64,000 nt of DNA from Citrobacter europaeus (GCA_020099315.1 CP083650.1:1240001-1304000); one strand, 5' to 3'; shown: positions 1 to 9,338, counted from the stretch's first letter. Made by a program: numbers and translations. Notes: generated from the sequence alone by a model not told the origin.

Positions 1-2483
1 AAAATGGTGGTGCGATCCTGACCGTTGTCATTCATCACCGCCTGACCAATATTGGCGGTAGCGCCTTTACCATACAGGTAATAACCAATCTGATCGGTGC
101 TGTTGAATGACGGGCTACTCAGGCTGTCAACGTTAGCGATGGCGTTATCACGCACGTGTACGCCGATGTTACCGGCCTTATCCAGCGTGATGTTGGAGTA
201 AACGTTGACCACTGCCTGGCCGTTAGCGCCGCCTTCTGCCCAGATGGCGTAGTTACGGTTACCGACGCCGCCTTCTCCGTCCACCACGATAGAGCCTGCC
301 GCGCTGGTGGTGACTTCGGCATTTTTGTTATTGGCGCTAACGTGGATCCCCACGTTGTTGGTGCCATTTACGTTAATCTTGCCGTCGTTGCGGATTTCCT
401 GATTATTTTCCGCGCCACTGTCGCGTACGGAAATGCCGTAGTTCTTACTGCTACCTCCTTCAGAACCGCCATTGATCACGATGTTGCCGGTATTGAGGAC
501 GTTGCCCGTGGCATTCCCGACCAGAATCCCCGCGGCGTTACGTATGCCGGTTCCCAGCGTGATAAGGCCGTTGTTAATAACTTCTTTAGCACTCTTGGTC
601 ATAATACCAGCGCTCAGGCTGGAACCGCCCGCCATGGTGACATCTTTAGACGGATCGCTTGCGTCGCGACCAAGATAAATTGAGGCATTCTGAGCGTTGG
701 TAAAGGTGGCATTCCCGGCGACTTCTACGCCATAAGCGGTGCCTTTGGCAAAGGATGCACCGCTTTTACGCCCATCTACGACGTTGATATCGCCGTTGTT
801 GACCCCTTGCGCATCGTCAGACAATTGCATACCAATAGCCAGCGTCAGCGAAGAGTCGGGTACGTCTTTGCTCCAGGGATCGGCTGCCGACGCGGTACCA
901 AAGTTATCGGTGGTGATCGCCTGGTTGATGGTGCCATTGTTCGCTATCTGGCTGGCGCCTTGCCCCTGCATGCCAAATGCGCCATAGCTGTTGACGTTTT
1001 GGTTGCCGTCTTTGTCGATAAACAGCCCGGAATTGATGATCCCGTTGTTGGTTGCCGTAGCGTCTTTTGCCAGCATGCCAATCGCCAGACTCTGTCCGGT
1101 AGAAGTACGTAATGCGTTCAGTTGGCCGAGGTTGTTGATAACCCCGCCATCAATGGCTTTCATGACGCCATTAATACTGCCGTCAACGGCAATAATCGCA
1201 TCTTGGTTCAGGGTGCCGGTGGTGCCTGCACCGTTGGCGTAAATAGCATGCAGCTCACCGCGGCCAGCGGTCGCGTTATTGCTATGTGACAAGCCGTCGG
1301 TCCAGACGTCGTAATCCCAGGTGAGCACGTCTGAGGGCTTGCTGGAGTTGATAAGATCATCAATCAGCTCGGCATATTTCGTTTGTGCGGCGGTGGAGGT
1401 AGTGACAACATTTGCATCCAGCCACAGCTGGATTTGGCTGACTTTTTCGCCTTCCGGGTTTTCTGCTGCATCGCTGCTGTTGCCCAACAGCCAGTCGTTA
1501 AAATCGGCCAGATCCTGCGTGTTGGTAATGCTAAATGTGCGCTCACCCGTTTCGACGACATTGCCGTCTGTATCATAACCGTAGGTCATGAGCTTCACAT
1601 CATCGCCAAACACAGAGGTTTGCGCCGAGCCGGCGAAGGTTTTTTCAGGAATAACCGGAGCAGCGTTAAATTTTATGTAGTTATCGGATTGCCAGTTAAC
1701 CTGGCTACCAGCGTCCTGAGCCTCCAGTAAGGAGGAGTCTTTGGCCAGCAACTCGATAGTATTGGCTTTGTCGCGGACATTGAGCGTGTCGTTGCCAATA
1801 TCCAGATTGGCTATGGAGCCATTTGTCGCCAGCGCGATGCCAAATTGTTTATAGATTTTAGACAACGTTGGATCGTAGGTGTTTAATGCCGAATCGCCAA
1901 TCTGCGATTCGGTAAGGAAATTATTTAAGTCATTGGTGTTAAAGACTTTAATAGTTGTAGGTTCGCCAGGGAAGGCCGGGTCGTTAATATCAAATTCTGT
2001 GCTTTGTGATGGTGTCGACGATTGGTTATACGTCAGGTATTCCGCCAGTTCTTCAGCGGTAGTAATCGTTTTTACGCCCTGGTCAGGGCTGGTGGCCTGC
2101 AGGGTGATTTTGCCGGTTTGCAGTAGCTCTCTGATGGTCGTTGATTCAACAACACCACTTTGGCCTGGGGCAATCGTTGGGATCGCGCCGCTGATATTGA
2201 GCGCCTGACCAGCAGTGATATCTTTATATAAGAATCCGTAGTCGTGGATACCCTCATAATCTCCAACGGAAATACCTGCCTGGTAGTCGGTGAAAATATT
2301 GTGCTCACCGATATCGATAATCGGATCAGCGGAAGCCGGCATTGAAGCAGCGCTTAATGCGCCGGCCGCCAGTACGGCGACAGTTTTACGCGAGCTGCTT
2401 TTTTTCTTTCCTTTAGTTAATTCGGAAACGACCACCCAGATACCGAGTACCGCGTTCCAAATAATGCTGTAAACTTTGTTCAT
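1..2483 (-). CDS. Large autotransporter/adhesin, N-terminal part (C-terminus beyond window)
   Basis: An open frame of 827 codons runs from ATG at 2483 to the window edge without a stop. The N-terminus (MNKVYSIIWN, then VVVSEL) is an ESPR, the extended signal region of large type V secreted proteins. A hydrophobic stretch follows, with a likely signal peptidase site after SMPASA near residue 50. From about residue 400 the protein repeats NNG-x-I/INNG-type turns rich in Asn, Gly, Ala and Val, as expected of a right-handed beta-helix passenger. No Cys-rich or protease motif was noticed. The translocator barrel would lie outside the window, so it could be a classical autotransporter or another ESPR-carrying surface protein. 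The LuxR-type gene just upstream on the same strand may regulate it. ESPR and passenger style are seen in the sequence; adhesion is inferred. Confidence 0.8.
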   Translation of the reverse strand, partial: MNKVYSIIWNAVLGIWVVVSELTKGKKKSSSRKTVAVLAAGALSAASMPASADPIIDIGEHNIFTDYQAGISVGDYEGIHDYGFLYKDITAGQALNISGAIPTIAPGQSGVVESTTIRELLQTGKITLQATSPDQGVKTITTAEELAEYLTYNQSSTPSQSTEFDINDPAFPGEPTTIKVFNTNDLNNFLTESQIGDSALNTYDPTLSKIYKQFGIALATNGSIANLDIGNDTLNVRDKANTIELLAKDSSLLEAQDAGSQVNWQSDNYIKFNAAPVIPEKTFAGSAQTSVFGDDVKLMTYGYDTDGNVVETGERTFSITNTQDLADFNDWLLGNSSDAAENPEGEKVSQIQLWLDANVVTTSTAAQTKYAELIDDLINSSKPSDVLTWDYDVWTDGLSHSNNATAGRGELHAIYANGAGTTGTLNQDAIIAVDGSINGVMKAIDGGVINNLGQLNALRTSTGQSLAIGMLAKDATATNNGIINSGLFIDKDGNQNVNSYGAFGMQGQGASQIANNGTINQAITTDNFGTASAADPWSKDVPDSSLTLAIGMQLSDDAQGVNNGDINVVDGRKSGASFAKGTAYGVEVAGNATFTNAQNASIYLGRDASDPSKDVTMAGGSSLSAGIMTKSAKEVINNGLITLGTGIRNAAGILVGNATGNVLNTGNIVINGGSEGGSSKNYGISVRDSGAENNQEIRNDGKINVNGTNNVGIHVSANNKNAEVTTSAAGSIVVDGEGGVGNRNYAIWAEGGANGQAVVNVYSNITLDKAGNIGVHVRDNAIANVDSLSSPSFNSTDQIGYYLYGKGATANIGQAVMNDNGQDRTTI

Positions 2484-2678
2484 ATATAACCCTCGTCTAC
2501 ATTCCTGTTATGTATGTGTTAATACGTTGAGTTGTTGGCTATGGTTGGCACGCGGATGTGCTACCCGGTAATAGATTTCGGAAAATAGGGTTCCCTTCCG
2601 TGCGATGCGGAATTAAAAATTTGAGCAGAAAGAAAACCTTTTAAATGGTAAGCGTGATAATCGTCCTTAAAAAGTCAG

Positions 2679-3257
2679 TTATGGCTGGCTATAGTGGGAA
2701 ATGGTGTACTTGAGTCGCGAGTTATTTTTGCCGAGTTTTCTGGCAATGTTGCTTTTGTACGCCCCGATGGTTTTTTCACTTTTTTGTGATGCTCCGGCGA
2801 TTTGCGTCAGTGACCAACCCCGGGCCAGCATCATCATTACGCTGAATTCGTTTGCTGTGATTTTATTGTGTAGTTCTTTGTTATTGCTTGGTTTTTTGTT
2901 TTGTGTAATACGCGTTACGGCATGCAGTAACCGATCAAGGCTGGCGTCTTGATCGAGAAACAGCATGTTCTTCCCGCAAACGGTTTGAAAAATAGAAAAA
3001 GTAGCTTCATCTGCCAATACAATGATTCTTGTGGCAGGGCGTAAAGCCATGTTGCGGATAATCCTGGCATATTTTAAAAAATCTGTGTTGTCAGGATTAA
3101 TAATGATGCAATCCGTTTCATAAGGGATTATGTTGACGGCAGAAAGCGTCTGAGAGGAGTAATACGCGATATCAATATATAATGATGAACCACGTAGGAT
3201 TTCTCGCATGCCTAGCCAGGGGTAAATTGAGTCACCCAAAAAAATAGCCTTAGACAT
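2679..3257 (-). CDS. LuxR-type transcriptional regulator
   Basis: 192 residues. The C-terminal ~60 residues form a LuxR/FixJ-type helix-turn-helix (ANEFSVMMMLARGWSLTQIA, then SEKTIGAYKSNIARKLG), where the S-x-KT-x-x-xY-KSNI stretch is the recognition helix. The N-terminal ~125 residues look like a degenerate receiver-type domain; I could not place the phosphoryl-accepting Asp with confidence. This layout resembles the small RcsB/BglJ/EcpR-like regulators that often control surface structures in enterics. The start is supported by GGAG upstream of ATG. The gene lies about 195 bp upstream of the adhesin on the same strand, so local control of that gene is plausible. The target is inferred; the family call is firm. 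Confidence 0.8.
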   Translation of the reverse strand: MSKAIFLGDSIYPWLGMREILRGSSLYIDIAYYSSQTLSAVNIIPYETDCIIINPDNTDFLKYARIIRNMALRPATRIIVLADEATFSIFQTVCGKNMLFLDQDASLDRLLHAVTRITQNKKPSNNKELHNKITANEFSVMMMLARGWSLTQIAGASQKSEKTIGAYKSNIARKLGKNNSRLKYTISHYSQP

Positions 3258-3872
3258 AACGATCTCCTTGAAATTTTGATGCAGGCGACCGCCTCTTTTT
3301 TTAAGAAGAAAAAGAGTTTCTTGCGACGCATGAAATGTTAATTAAATCTCGTATAACGTTCTCTGGTGTGAACGCATCCTTATTTATTACAGATTCCACA
3401 GATATTTCTGTATTAATTCGAATCATTAACTATTCTTAAAGTAGATATTACACTTTGTTAAAATTTAAGATAAATCGTTTATTTCAGCTCTGCGTAAATG
3501 ATTGATAGATTTCGCTTATGGATCACGCTAATAATGATTGAGTGATATCGATAAAGACAGGTTATTCCTATTCATTGTGCAGGGGATTTATATGGAAAAC
3601 TTTATATTTCATACAGATACCTGTTTTTCTTGATGAGATGATTGGTGACCAGGAGAATTCTTAATCAAGACCAGGACAAAGAGAAGGGGAGCCAGGGGGA
3701 AGAGAGAAATATCGCTCAATTTGTAGTTATCGACCTGAAATTAGAATTTTCAGGTCGATAATTCTTAGTGGTGTTAAGTTTTTAGGGAATTATCCTATTT
3801 TGGGCTTTTTGTGCTTAATTTTAAAATCTCACCTGAAGAGGTTATTTTTTCTGATTGCATTGCTGATAACGC
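3258..3872. other. AT-rich intergenic region without a gene
   Basis: 615 bp between the LuxR-type gene and the J-domain gene. No convincing ORF was found. The part next to the LuxR gene should hold its promoter and includes an A/T-rich inverted repeat (CTCTTTTT and AAAAAGAG, 3293-3316). A perfect 13-bp inverted repeat is listed separately. Base composition is much richer in A+T than the flanking core genes, as is common upstream of horizontally acquired surface genes. Confidence 0.6.
3728..3760. repeat. Perfect 13-bp inverted repeat, 7-nt loop
   Basis: TATCGACCTGAAA (3728-3740) and its exact reverse complement (3748-3760) flank TTAGAAT. There is no clean T-run on either side, so a classical intrinsic terminator is doubtful. 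It lies about 110 bp downstream of the stop of the minus-strand J-domain gene and could be a weak terminator for it, or a dimeric protein binding site. Confidence 0.6.
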
Positions 3873-5048
3873 TTAGCCCGCCAACAGGTCCTGTTCAACC
3901 TGATGCACCTGTTGTTCCAGCGTATTGCGGATTTCCGTAAGCGCCCGTTGTTGATCGCAGAAGTAGGCCTCTTTATCTGTGACGGAGGTGGCAAGCCGCC
4001 AGGCGTTCTCAGCTTCCAGTTCGGTAATTTCTTTGAGCAGCGCATTAATTTGTTCTCTGAGCTGCTGTATTTTGCTGCGTAAATGCTGCAGATCGTTCAA
4101 TCGGTCACTCGCCATCATCGGTTCGAGGCCACTTTGTAATTGAGTCAGTAGCGCCCGAACGGCGGCAAGATCGGCATTTTGGCGCGCCTGGTTAAGCTGA
4201 ACCATCATCTGATGCGCTTTCTCTTTCAGACAATCTGCCACCACATCCGGATGACAAAGACGGCTGGCCTGACGCCACAGGCGTTTTAACTCGTTACGTT
4301 CATCAGATGAAAGTCGCTGGTCACGGTTATAACGATGTTGCGCATCCTGCTGCTGCTCCTGAAATTCATCATATTCATGGCTGGCCTCTTCCTGAGCCTG
4401 GCGGGTTGCGCTGTCGTCCTGGCGAGAAAAGTCGTTTTCCAACTCACGAATCTCCGCCAGCAGGGCGGTAATCAGTTCCGTTTGTTGCTGAATACGTTGG
4501 CGTGTTTCCACCGATTCGCGCGAATCTGAATTAAGGTTCATCCAGTGCTGCTTGAGCCTGGCAAGTTGATCAACAGCCTGGGAAATATAGTGCTGACAGG
4601 ACTGATAGTCTTTTTCCCGACGTTTTCGCTCCGCTTCCTGTTTACGCTGGGCGCTGGCGGCGAGCTGTTTACGTAACTCGAGGATCCGGCTCATTAGCGG
4701 TCCAAGGCGAAGATGATACAGATCGTTGAAATCATCGAGGATTTGAATGCGCGTGTTGCGCTTATCGATCAGGTCACGCAGCTGTGTTTCGAGCGCTTTA
4801 AGTTCCAGCTTACTGGCGGCAATGGCGGGATCCTGCCACGTAGAGACTGCCCGTTGAGATTGCAGCCAGGCTGAGATTTCACGCAGGGCATCACTAAAGC
4901 GTCGTTCTTCGATCGCCTGCACAATGGTGCCTGGCACGACGGATAAAGGCTCATTTTTCAGATGTTCTACCTGCTGGAAAATAATTTCCTCATCTTCCAG
5001 TTCAATAGCGCTTTTGACGATTTCCAGTCGTTTAATGATCTTATTCAT
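3873..5048 (-). CDS. Coiled-coil protein with a J-domain-like HPD module
   Basis: 391 residues, mostly charged alpha-helix with long Glu/Gln/Arg/Leu-rich segments, so extended coiled coil is likely over residues ~70-230 and ~300-391. Between them, WRQASRLCHPDVV carries the HPD tripeptide (about residues 266-268) that DnaJ proteins use to stimulate Hsp70 ATPase; a helix resembling J-domain helix III follows (MVQLNQARQNAD). There is no signal peptide or membrane segment, so it should be cytosolic. It stands alone on the minus strand, divergent from the YncE-like gene. I do not recognise a named family member. A co-chaperone role is inferred from the HPD motif only. Confidence 0.7.
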   Translation of the reverse strand: MNKIIKRLEIVKSAIELEDEEIIFQQVEHLKNEPLSVVPGTIVQAIEERRFSDALREISAWLQSQRAVSTWQDPAIAASKLELKALETQLRDLIDKRNTRIQILDDFNDLYHLRLGPLMSRILELRKQLAASAQRKQEAERKRREKDYQSCQHYISQAVDQLARLKQHWMNLNSDSRESVETRQRIQQQTELITALLAEIRELENDFSRQDDSATRQAQEEASHEYDEFQEQQQDAQHRYNRDQRLSSDERNELKRLWRQASRLCHPDVVADCLKEKAHQMMVQLNQARQNADLAAVRALLTQLQSGLEPMMASDRLNDLQHLRSKIQQLREQINALLKEITELEAENAWRLATSVTDKEAYFCDQQRALTEIRNTLEQQVHQVEQDLLAG

Positions 5049-5280
5049 GACAGTCGTTGCCTGGCCTGGCTCAAAAACGAGTGACTAAAACACAGCCGGT
5101 TCACCCGTTTGAAAATGTTAGAAAAACAGTAAAGCGCATTCTGTGGCCTGCGATGCCTTTTCGTCCAGAATAATTCACTGTAATTATGAAAAACCGGAAG
5201 TCGCGCGCACCTGTTTGCATCTTCAAACCTCTGTTTCATGTTTTTTATTATCGGGTAATTATTCTTGATTCAAAAAAGAT

Positions 5281-5299
5281 AATGCGTATAGTTCTCATT
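5281..5299. promoter_or_regulatory. Fur-box-like site upstream of the YncE-like gene
   Basis: The 19-mer AATGCGTATAGTTCTCATT, read on the minus strand as AATGAGAACTATACGCATT, matches the enteric Fur pattern AATGAGAATGATTATCATT at 14 of 19 positions by hand count. It sits about 50 bp upstream of the YncE-like ATG. E. coli yncE is reported as Fur-repressed, which fits. No footprint is available. Confidence 0.5.
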
Positions 5300-5347
5300 C
5301 TCTTTTGTTGTTAACTCTCTGTATTACTTCTGGTAAGGATCCCGACA

Positions 5348-6433
5348 ATGAAAAAAACAACATCCGCGCTGGCATTGCTGATTGCTGCGGCGTTAAGCGG
5401 TTGTGCGGCGCACTCCACGCCAGCCAGCAACGTCAGCGTTACGGAAAAAACAGCACAACCTGCCGTTACCGATGTACAGCAACGCGCGCTGGCGGATGGG
5501 TTATATGAAATGGCGCTTAGCCCGGCAGGGGATGCGTTGTACGTTGCCAGCGCCGAAGGATTTAAAGATGTGCAGGGCGGCGTGGTTTACAAGTTGGATC
5601 CGAAAACGCTCAAAACGCTTGGATTGAGTCATACCGATATGAAAAACTTTGGTATGGCTATCTCGCCGGACGGTAAAACGGTGTATGTCACCAACTCACT
5701 GGACGGTGGCCTGAGCGCGCTGAATACCGCTGACGGCAAGGTGAAAAATCGCGTACTGTTCCCGGAACGTAACTCAGAAGGTTTCCCGTATGGCGCCCGT
5801 CAGGTGCTGTTGCATAACGGTTTGCTCTATATTGGCGCCGTGGCGGATCCGGCGGTGATTTGGGTGGTTGACGCCGAAACCCTGAAGCTGAAAACCCGCA
5901 TTAAAAACACGGGTAAATGGATGACCGGACTGCATTATTCAGCGGTGACGCAGCGAATTTATGCAGCTAACGGCGGCGGTGAAATTCTCGTCATCAATCC
6001 GCGTAATCAGCGTGTTGAGAAACGCTGGCAGCCGCTGGGTGAACAACCTGCGCTGCTGCTGAATATGGCGGAGGACGCACAAACGGGTCGTCTGTTTGTC
6101 ACCGACAACTCAAAAGCGAAAACCACTCTGGTTCTGGATATTCATACGGGTAACCTGCTGAAAAAACTGGATGTGGGTGATTCGCTGGCGGTGAAATTCA
6201 ACGCAAAACGCAACGAAATCTATATTACGCAGCGTGATTCAGGGAAATTGCTCAGCCTGAATGCGACTGATTACAGCGTGAAGAAAAGTTGGGATTTACC
6301 CCCTAACCCAAACAGCCTGCTGCTCTCGGCGGATGGACAAACGCTGTTTGTGACGGTGAAGCAAAAATTTAATAAAGACCACTCTACGTCTGCGCCAGAT
6401 AACGTGGTACGTATTGACTTGAATAAACAATAA
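5348..6433 (+). CDS. YncE-like beta-propeller lipoprotein
   Basis: 361 residues. The N-terminus MKKTTSALALLIAAALSGCA has a lipobox (LSGC, Cys19), so it should be a lipoprotein; the residue after Cys is Ala, which predicts Lol-dependent outer-membrane sorting. The rest aligns with E. coli YncE as I recall it, with repeated propeller motifs (ISPDGKTVYVTNS, VIWVVDAETLKLKTRI, NPNSLLLSADGQTLFVTVK). YncE itself has a cleaved signal peptide, so this lipidated form is a paralogue rather than the orthologue. YncE folds as a seven-bladed propeller and has been reported to bind DNA; its physiological role is unclear. A Fur-box-like site upstream suggests induction under iron limitation. Confidence 0.8.
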   Translation: MKKTTSALALLIAAALSGCAAHSTPASNVSVTEKTAQPAVTDVQQRALADGLYEMALSPAGDALYVASAEGFKDVQGGVVYKLDPKTLKTLGLSHTDMKNFGMAISPDGKTVYVTNSLDGGLSALNTADGKVKNRVLFPERNSEGFPYGARQVLLHNGLLYIGAVADPAVIWVVDAETLKLKTRIKNTGKWMTGLHYSAVTQRIYAANGGGEILVINPRNQRVEKRWQPLGEQPALLLNMAEDAQTGRLFVTDNSKAKTTLVLDIHTGNLLKKLDVGDSLAVKFNAKRNEIYITQRDSGKLLSLNATDYSVKKSWDLPPNPNSLLLSADGQTLFVTVKQKFNKDHSTSAPDNVVRIDLNKQ

Positions 6434-6579
6434 CAACTCGCCTTCTTTTTATTGTTTTTCTCCCGAGCCTCGGTGCGTTGGGCAAGGAAGCCCGGCGCAT
6501 CCAATCGATTGCGCCTTGCGACAACCAGGTTGAAATGTTAAAAGAAGCCCCTTCAATAAAAACGACACAGGGGAAGGGC

Positions 6580-7974
6580 GTGAAAAACGCGTCAACTGCA
6601 TCTGACACCAGCGTGTCTGATGCCGCGTCGACGAACGAGCCGACGCTTCAACGAGGGTTGCAAAACCGCCATATTCAGTTAATTGCGCTGGGCGGTGCAA
6701 TTGGTACGGGCCTGTTTTTGGGCATTGGTCCGGCTATTCAGATGGCGGGACCTGCGGTGTTACTGGGTTACGGCTTTGCCGGGTTCATCGCTTTTCTGAT
6801 TATGCGTCAACTGGGCGAAATGGTAGTGGAAGAACCCGTTTCCGGATCCTTCGCTCATTTTGCCTATAAATATTGGGGACCGTTCGCGGGTTTTCTGTCC
6901 GGCTGGAACTACTGGGTGATGTTTGTGCTGGTCGGTATGGCGGAACTTACAGCGGCCGGGATCTATATGCAGTACTGGTTGCCCGATGTCCCAACCTGGA
7001 TTTGGGCCGCGGCATTTTTCGTGATCATCAATGCCGTCAACCTGGTCAACGTACGTCTGTATGGCGAAACGGAATTCTGGTTCGCGCTGATTAAAGTGCT
7101 GGCCATTATCGGCATGATTGGTTTTGGCGTGTGGATGCTGTTTTCCGGTAACGGCGGGGAACATGCAAGCATCGATAACCTGTGGCGTTACAACGGCTTT
7201 TTTGCTACCGGCTGGAACGGATTAATTCTGTCGCTGGCGGTGATTATGTTCTCCTTTGGCGGACTGGAGCTTATCGGGATTACTGCCGCAGAAGCGCAGG
7301 ACCCGCAGAAAAGCATTCCAAAGGCGGTAAACCAGGTGGTGTACCGTATTCTGCTGTTTTACATCGGTTCTCTGGTGGTGCTGTTAGCGCTCTACCCGTG
7401 GGTAGAGGTGAAATCCAACAGCAGCCCGTTCGTGATGATTTTCCATAATCTTGACAGCAACGTGGTGGCTTCTGCGCTGAACTTTGTCATTCTTGTGGCT
7501 TCGCTGTCGGTGTATAACAGTGGTGTTTACTCTAACAGTCGTATGCTATTTGGTCTCTCGGTTCAGGGGAACGCGCCGAAGTTCTTAACCCGCGTCAGCC
7601 GTCGTGGCGTACCGGTGAACTCACTGATCCTCTCCGGCGCTATTACGTCACTGGTGGTCCTGATCAACTATGTTCTGCCGCAAAAGGCCTTTAGCCTGCT
7701 GATGGCGCTGGTGGTGGCGACGTTACTGCTGAACTGGATTATGATCTGCCTGGCGCATCTGCGGTTCCGGGCGGCGATGCGACGTAAGGGACGTGACACG
7801 CAGTTTAAAGCACTGCTGTACCCGGCAGGGAACTACCTGTGTATTGCTTTCCTTGGCATGATTCTGGTGCTGATGTGTACGATGGATGAAATGCGCCTGT
7901 CAGCTATCCTGCTGCCGGTGTGGATCCTGTTCCTGTTTGTTGCCTTCAAACTGTTGCGTCGTAAACCTCGCTAA
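6580..7974 (+). CDS. pheP: Phenylalanine-specific permease
   Basis: 464 residues from a GTG start. APC-superfamily amino acid/proton symporter that imports L-phenylalanine across the inner membrane. The sequence is nearly identical to E. coli PheP throughout (NRHIQLIALGGAIGTGLFLG, FSFGGLELIGITAAEAQDP), with about 12 membrane segments. The frame is open further upstream, but the GTG at 6580 is preceded by a GGGAAGGG ribosome site and gives the MKNAS N-terminus known for PheP, so it was chosen. A terminator-like hairpin separates it from convergent mscM. Confidence 0.97.
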   Translation: MKNASTASDTSVSDAASTNEPTLQRGLQNRHIQLIALGGAIGTGLFLGIGPAIQMAGPAVLLGYGFAGFIAFLIMRQLGEMVVEEPVSGSFAHFAYKYWGPFAGFLSGWNYWVMFVLVGMAELTAAGIYMQYWLPDVPTWIWAAAFFVIINAVNLVNVRLYGETEFWFALIKVLAIIGMIGFGVWMLFSGNGGEHASIDNLWRYNGFFATGWNGLILSLAVIMFSFGGLELIGITAAEAQDPQKSIPKAVNQVVYRILLFYIGSLVVLLALYPWVEVKSNSSPFVMIFHNLDSNVVASALNFVILVASLSVYNSGVYSNSRMLFGLSVQGNAPKFLTRVSRRGVPVNSLILSGAITSLVVLINYVLPQKAFSLLMALVVATLLLNWIMICLAHLRFRAAMRRKGRDTQFKALLYPAGNYLCIAFLGMILVLMCTMDEMRLSAILLPVWILFLFVAFKLLRRKPR

Positions 7975-7978
7975 GCTA

Positions 7979-8015
7979 TGGCCGATCTCATATTAATAAT
8001 GGGATCGGCCATTTT
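7979..8015. terminator. Bidirectional terminator between pheP and mscM
   Basis: Inverted repeat TGGCCGATCTCAT / ATGGGATCGGCCA (7979-7991 and 7999-8011), one non-Watson-Crick position, 7-nt loop, followed on the plus strand by TTTTCTCTC. It lies between two convergent genes. Confidence 0.75.
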
Positions 8016-8028
8016 CTCTCTGTCCGGT

Positions 8029-9273
8029 TTATCGCTGAAACGCGCCAGACAGTGCGCGAATATCGTTTCCGGTAGGCGACTGATGAATGCGTAAACCAAA
8101 CTCTTCGACCACGGCAAAGATATGGTCGAAGATATCAGCCTGAATACTTTCATATTCCAGCCAGACTACCGTATTAGTAAAGGCATAAATTTCGATCGGT
8201 AAACCGTGATCGTCCGGCGCAAGCTGGCGTACCATTAACGTCATATCTTTGCGAATACGCGGATGATGACGCAAATATTCGTTCAGATAAGCGCGGAAGG
8301 TGCCAATATTCGTCATCTGGCGGTGATTCAATACCGATTCAGGCGCATCTAATTGCTGATTCCACTCGTCAATTTCCTGGTGACGTGTTGTTAAATACGG
8401 TTTCAGCAGGTGGGCTTTATGCAGACGCTGGCGCTCATCCTCATCAAGAAAATGGATGCTGGTGGCATCGATGCTGATGCTGCGTTTTATTCTCCGCCCA
8501 CCGGAAGCCGACATTCCACTCCAGTTTTTAAAAGAGTCTGAGACCAGTGACCAGGTTGGGATAGTGGTGATGGTGTTATCCCAGTTGCGCACTTTCACGG
8601 TGGTTAAGCCAATATCAATAACCGCGCCATCGGCACCATATTTCGGCATTTCCAGCCAGTCACCCAACTTCAACATATCGTTGGCTGAAAGTTGTATTCC
8701 GGCAACCAGTCCGAGGATTGGATCTTTAAACACCAGCATTAACACGGCGGCCATGGCGCCCAGACCGCTTATCAGTATTGCCGGTGACTGACCAATCAGC
8801 AGGGAAATCATCAATATTCCGACGAGAATTGCGCTGATGAGTTTGATGCCCTGGAATATGCCTTTTAGCGGTAATTGCGATGCGGCAGGGAGTTTTTGCG
8901 ACAGATTGAGAATAACGTCCAGCAGGGAAAACAGGGACAGCAGGGCGTACATCATGATCCACAGCTGAGCGCAGGTCACTAATATTTCTGCTGCTTCGCT
9001 GCCTTTCTGTAGCCAGAGTGCGGCCTGTATATTGACAATGATACCCTGTAGGGTGAATGCCAGCCGGTGAAATAACTTGTTCTGCGTGATGATTTGTAGC
9101 CACAGGCGGGAGCTGGCGCTGGCACGCTTTTCAAATGCGCGTAATACCACCCAGTGCAAAATAACGTGAACAATAATGGCGGTGATAAAAATAATGCCAA
9201 AAATCATCACCAATGAGGTGGTGTGATTTATTTCAATGCCGAGTTCTTCTACCTGAGATATCAATTCCTGCAT
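8029..9273 (-). CDS. mscM: Miniconductance mechanosensitive channel MscM (YbdG)
   Basis: 414 residues, the length of E. coli YbdG (415). Several N-terminal membrane segments (residues ~20-180) are followed by the MscS core: a pore helix with GLGAMAAVLMLVFKDPILGL, then the cytoplasmic beta domain (LGDWLEMPKYGADGAVIDIGLTTVKVRNWDN). It is an inner-membrane channel that opens under hypo-osmotic stress. GGAGACGT precedes the ATG. It is transcribed in the same direction as nfsB upstream but is separated from it by a hairpin. Confidence 0.95.
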   Translation of the reverse strand: MQELISQVEELGIEINHTTSLVMIFGIIFITAIIVHVILHWVVLRAFEKRASASSRLWLQIITQNKLFHRLAFTLQGIIVNIQAALWLQKGSEAAEILVTCAQLWIMMYALLSLFSLLDVILNLSQKLPAASQLPLKGIFQGIKLISAILVGILMISLLIGQSPAILISGLGAMAAVLMLVFKDPILGLVAGIQLSANDMLKLGDWLEMPKYGADGAVIDIGLTTVKVRNWDNTITTIPTWSLVSDSFKNWSGMSASGGRRIKRSISIDATSIHFLDEDERQRLHKAHLLKPYLTTRHQEIDEWNQQLDAPESVLNHRQMTNIGTFRAYLNEYLRHHPRIRKDMTLMVRQLAPDDHGLPIEIYAFTNTVVWLEYESIQADIFDHIFAVVEEFGLRIHQSPTGNDIRALSGAFQR

Positions 9274-9290
9274 AACGTCTCCTTAATAAA

Positions 9291-9312
9291 CAGCGGTCTA
9301 TGATGACCGCTG
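9291..9312 (-). terminator. Hairpin downstream of nfsB
   Basis: CAGCGGTC / GACCGCTG with a 6-nt loop, followed on the minus strand by TTTATTAAGG. It probably ends or attenuates the nfsB transcript before mscM. Confidence 0.6.
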
Positions 9313-9338
9313 TGCGGAGCTTATGCAAATGCGGAGGA

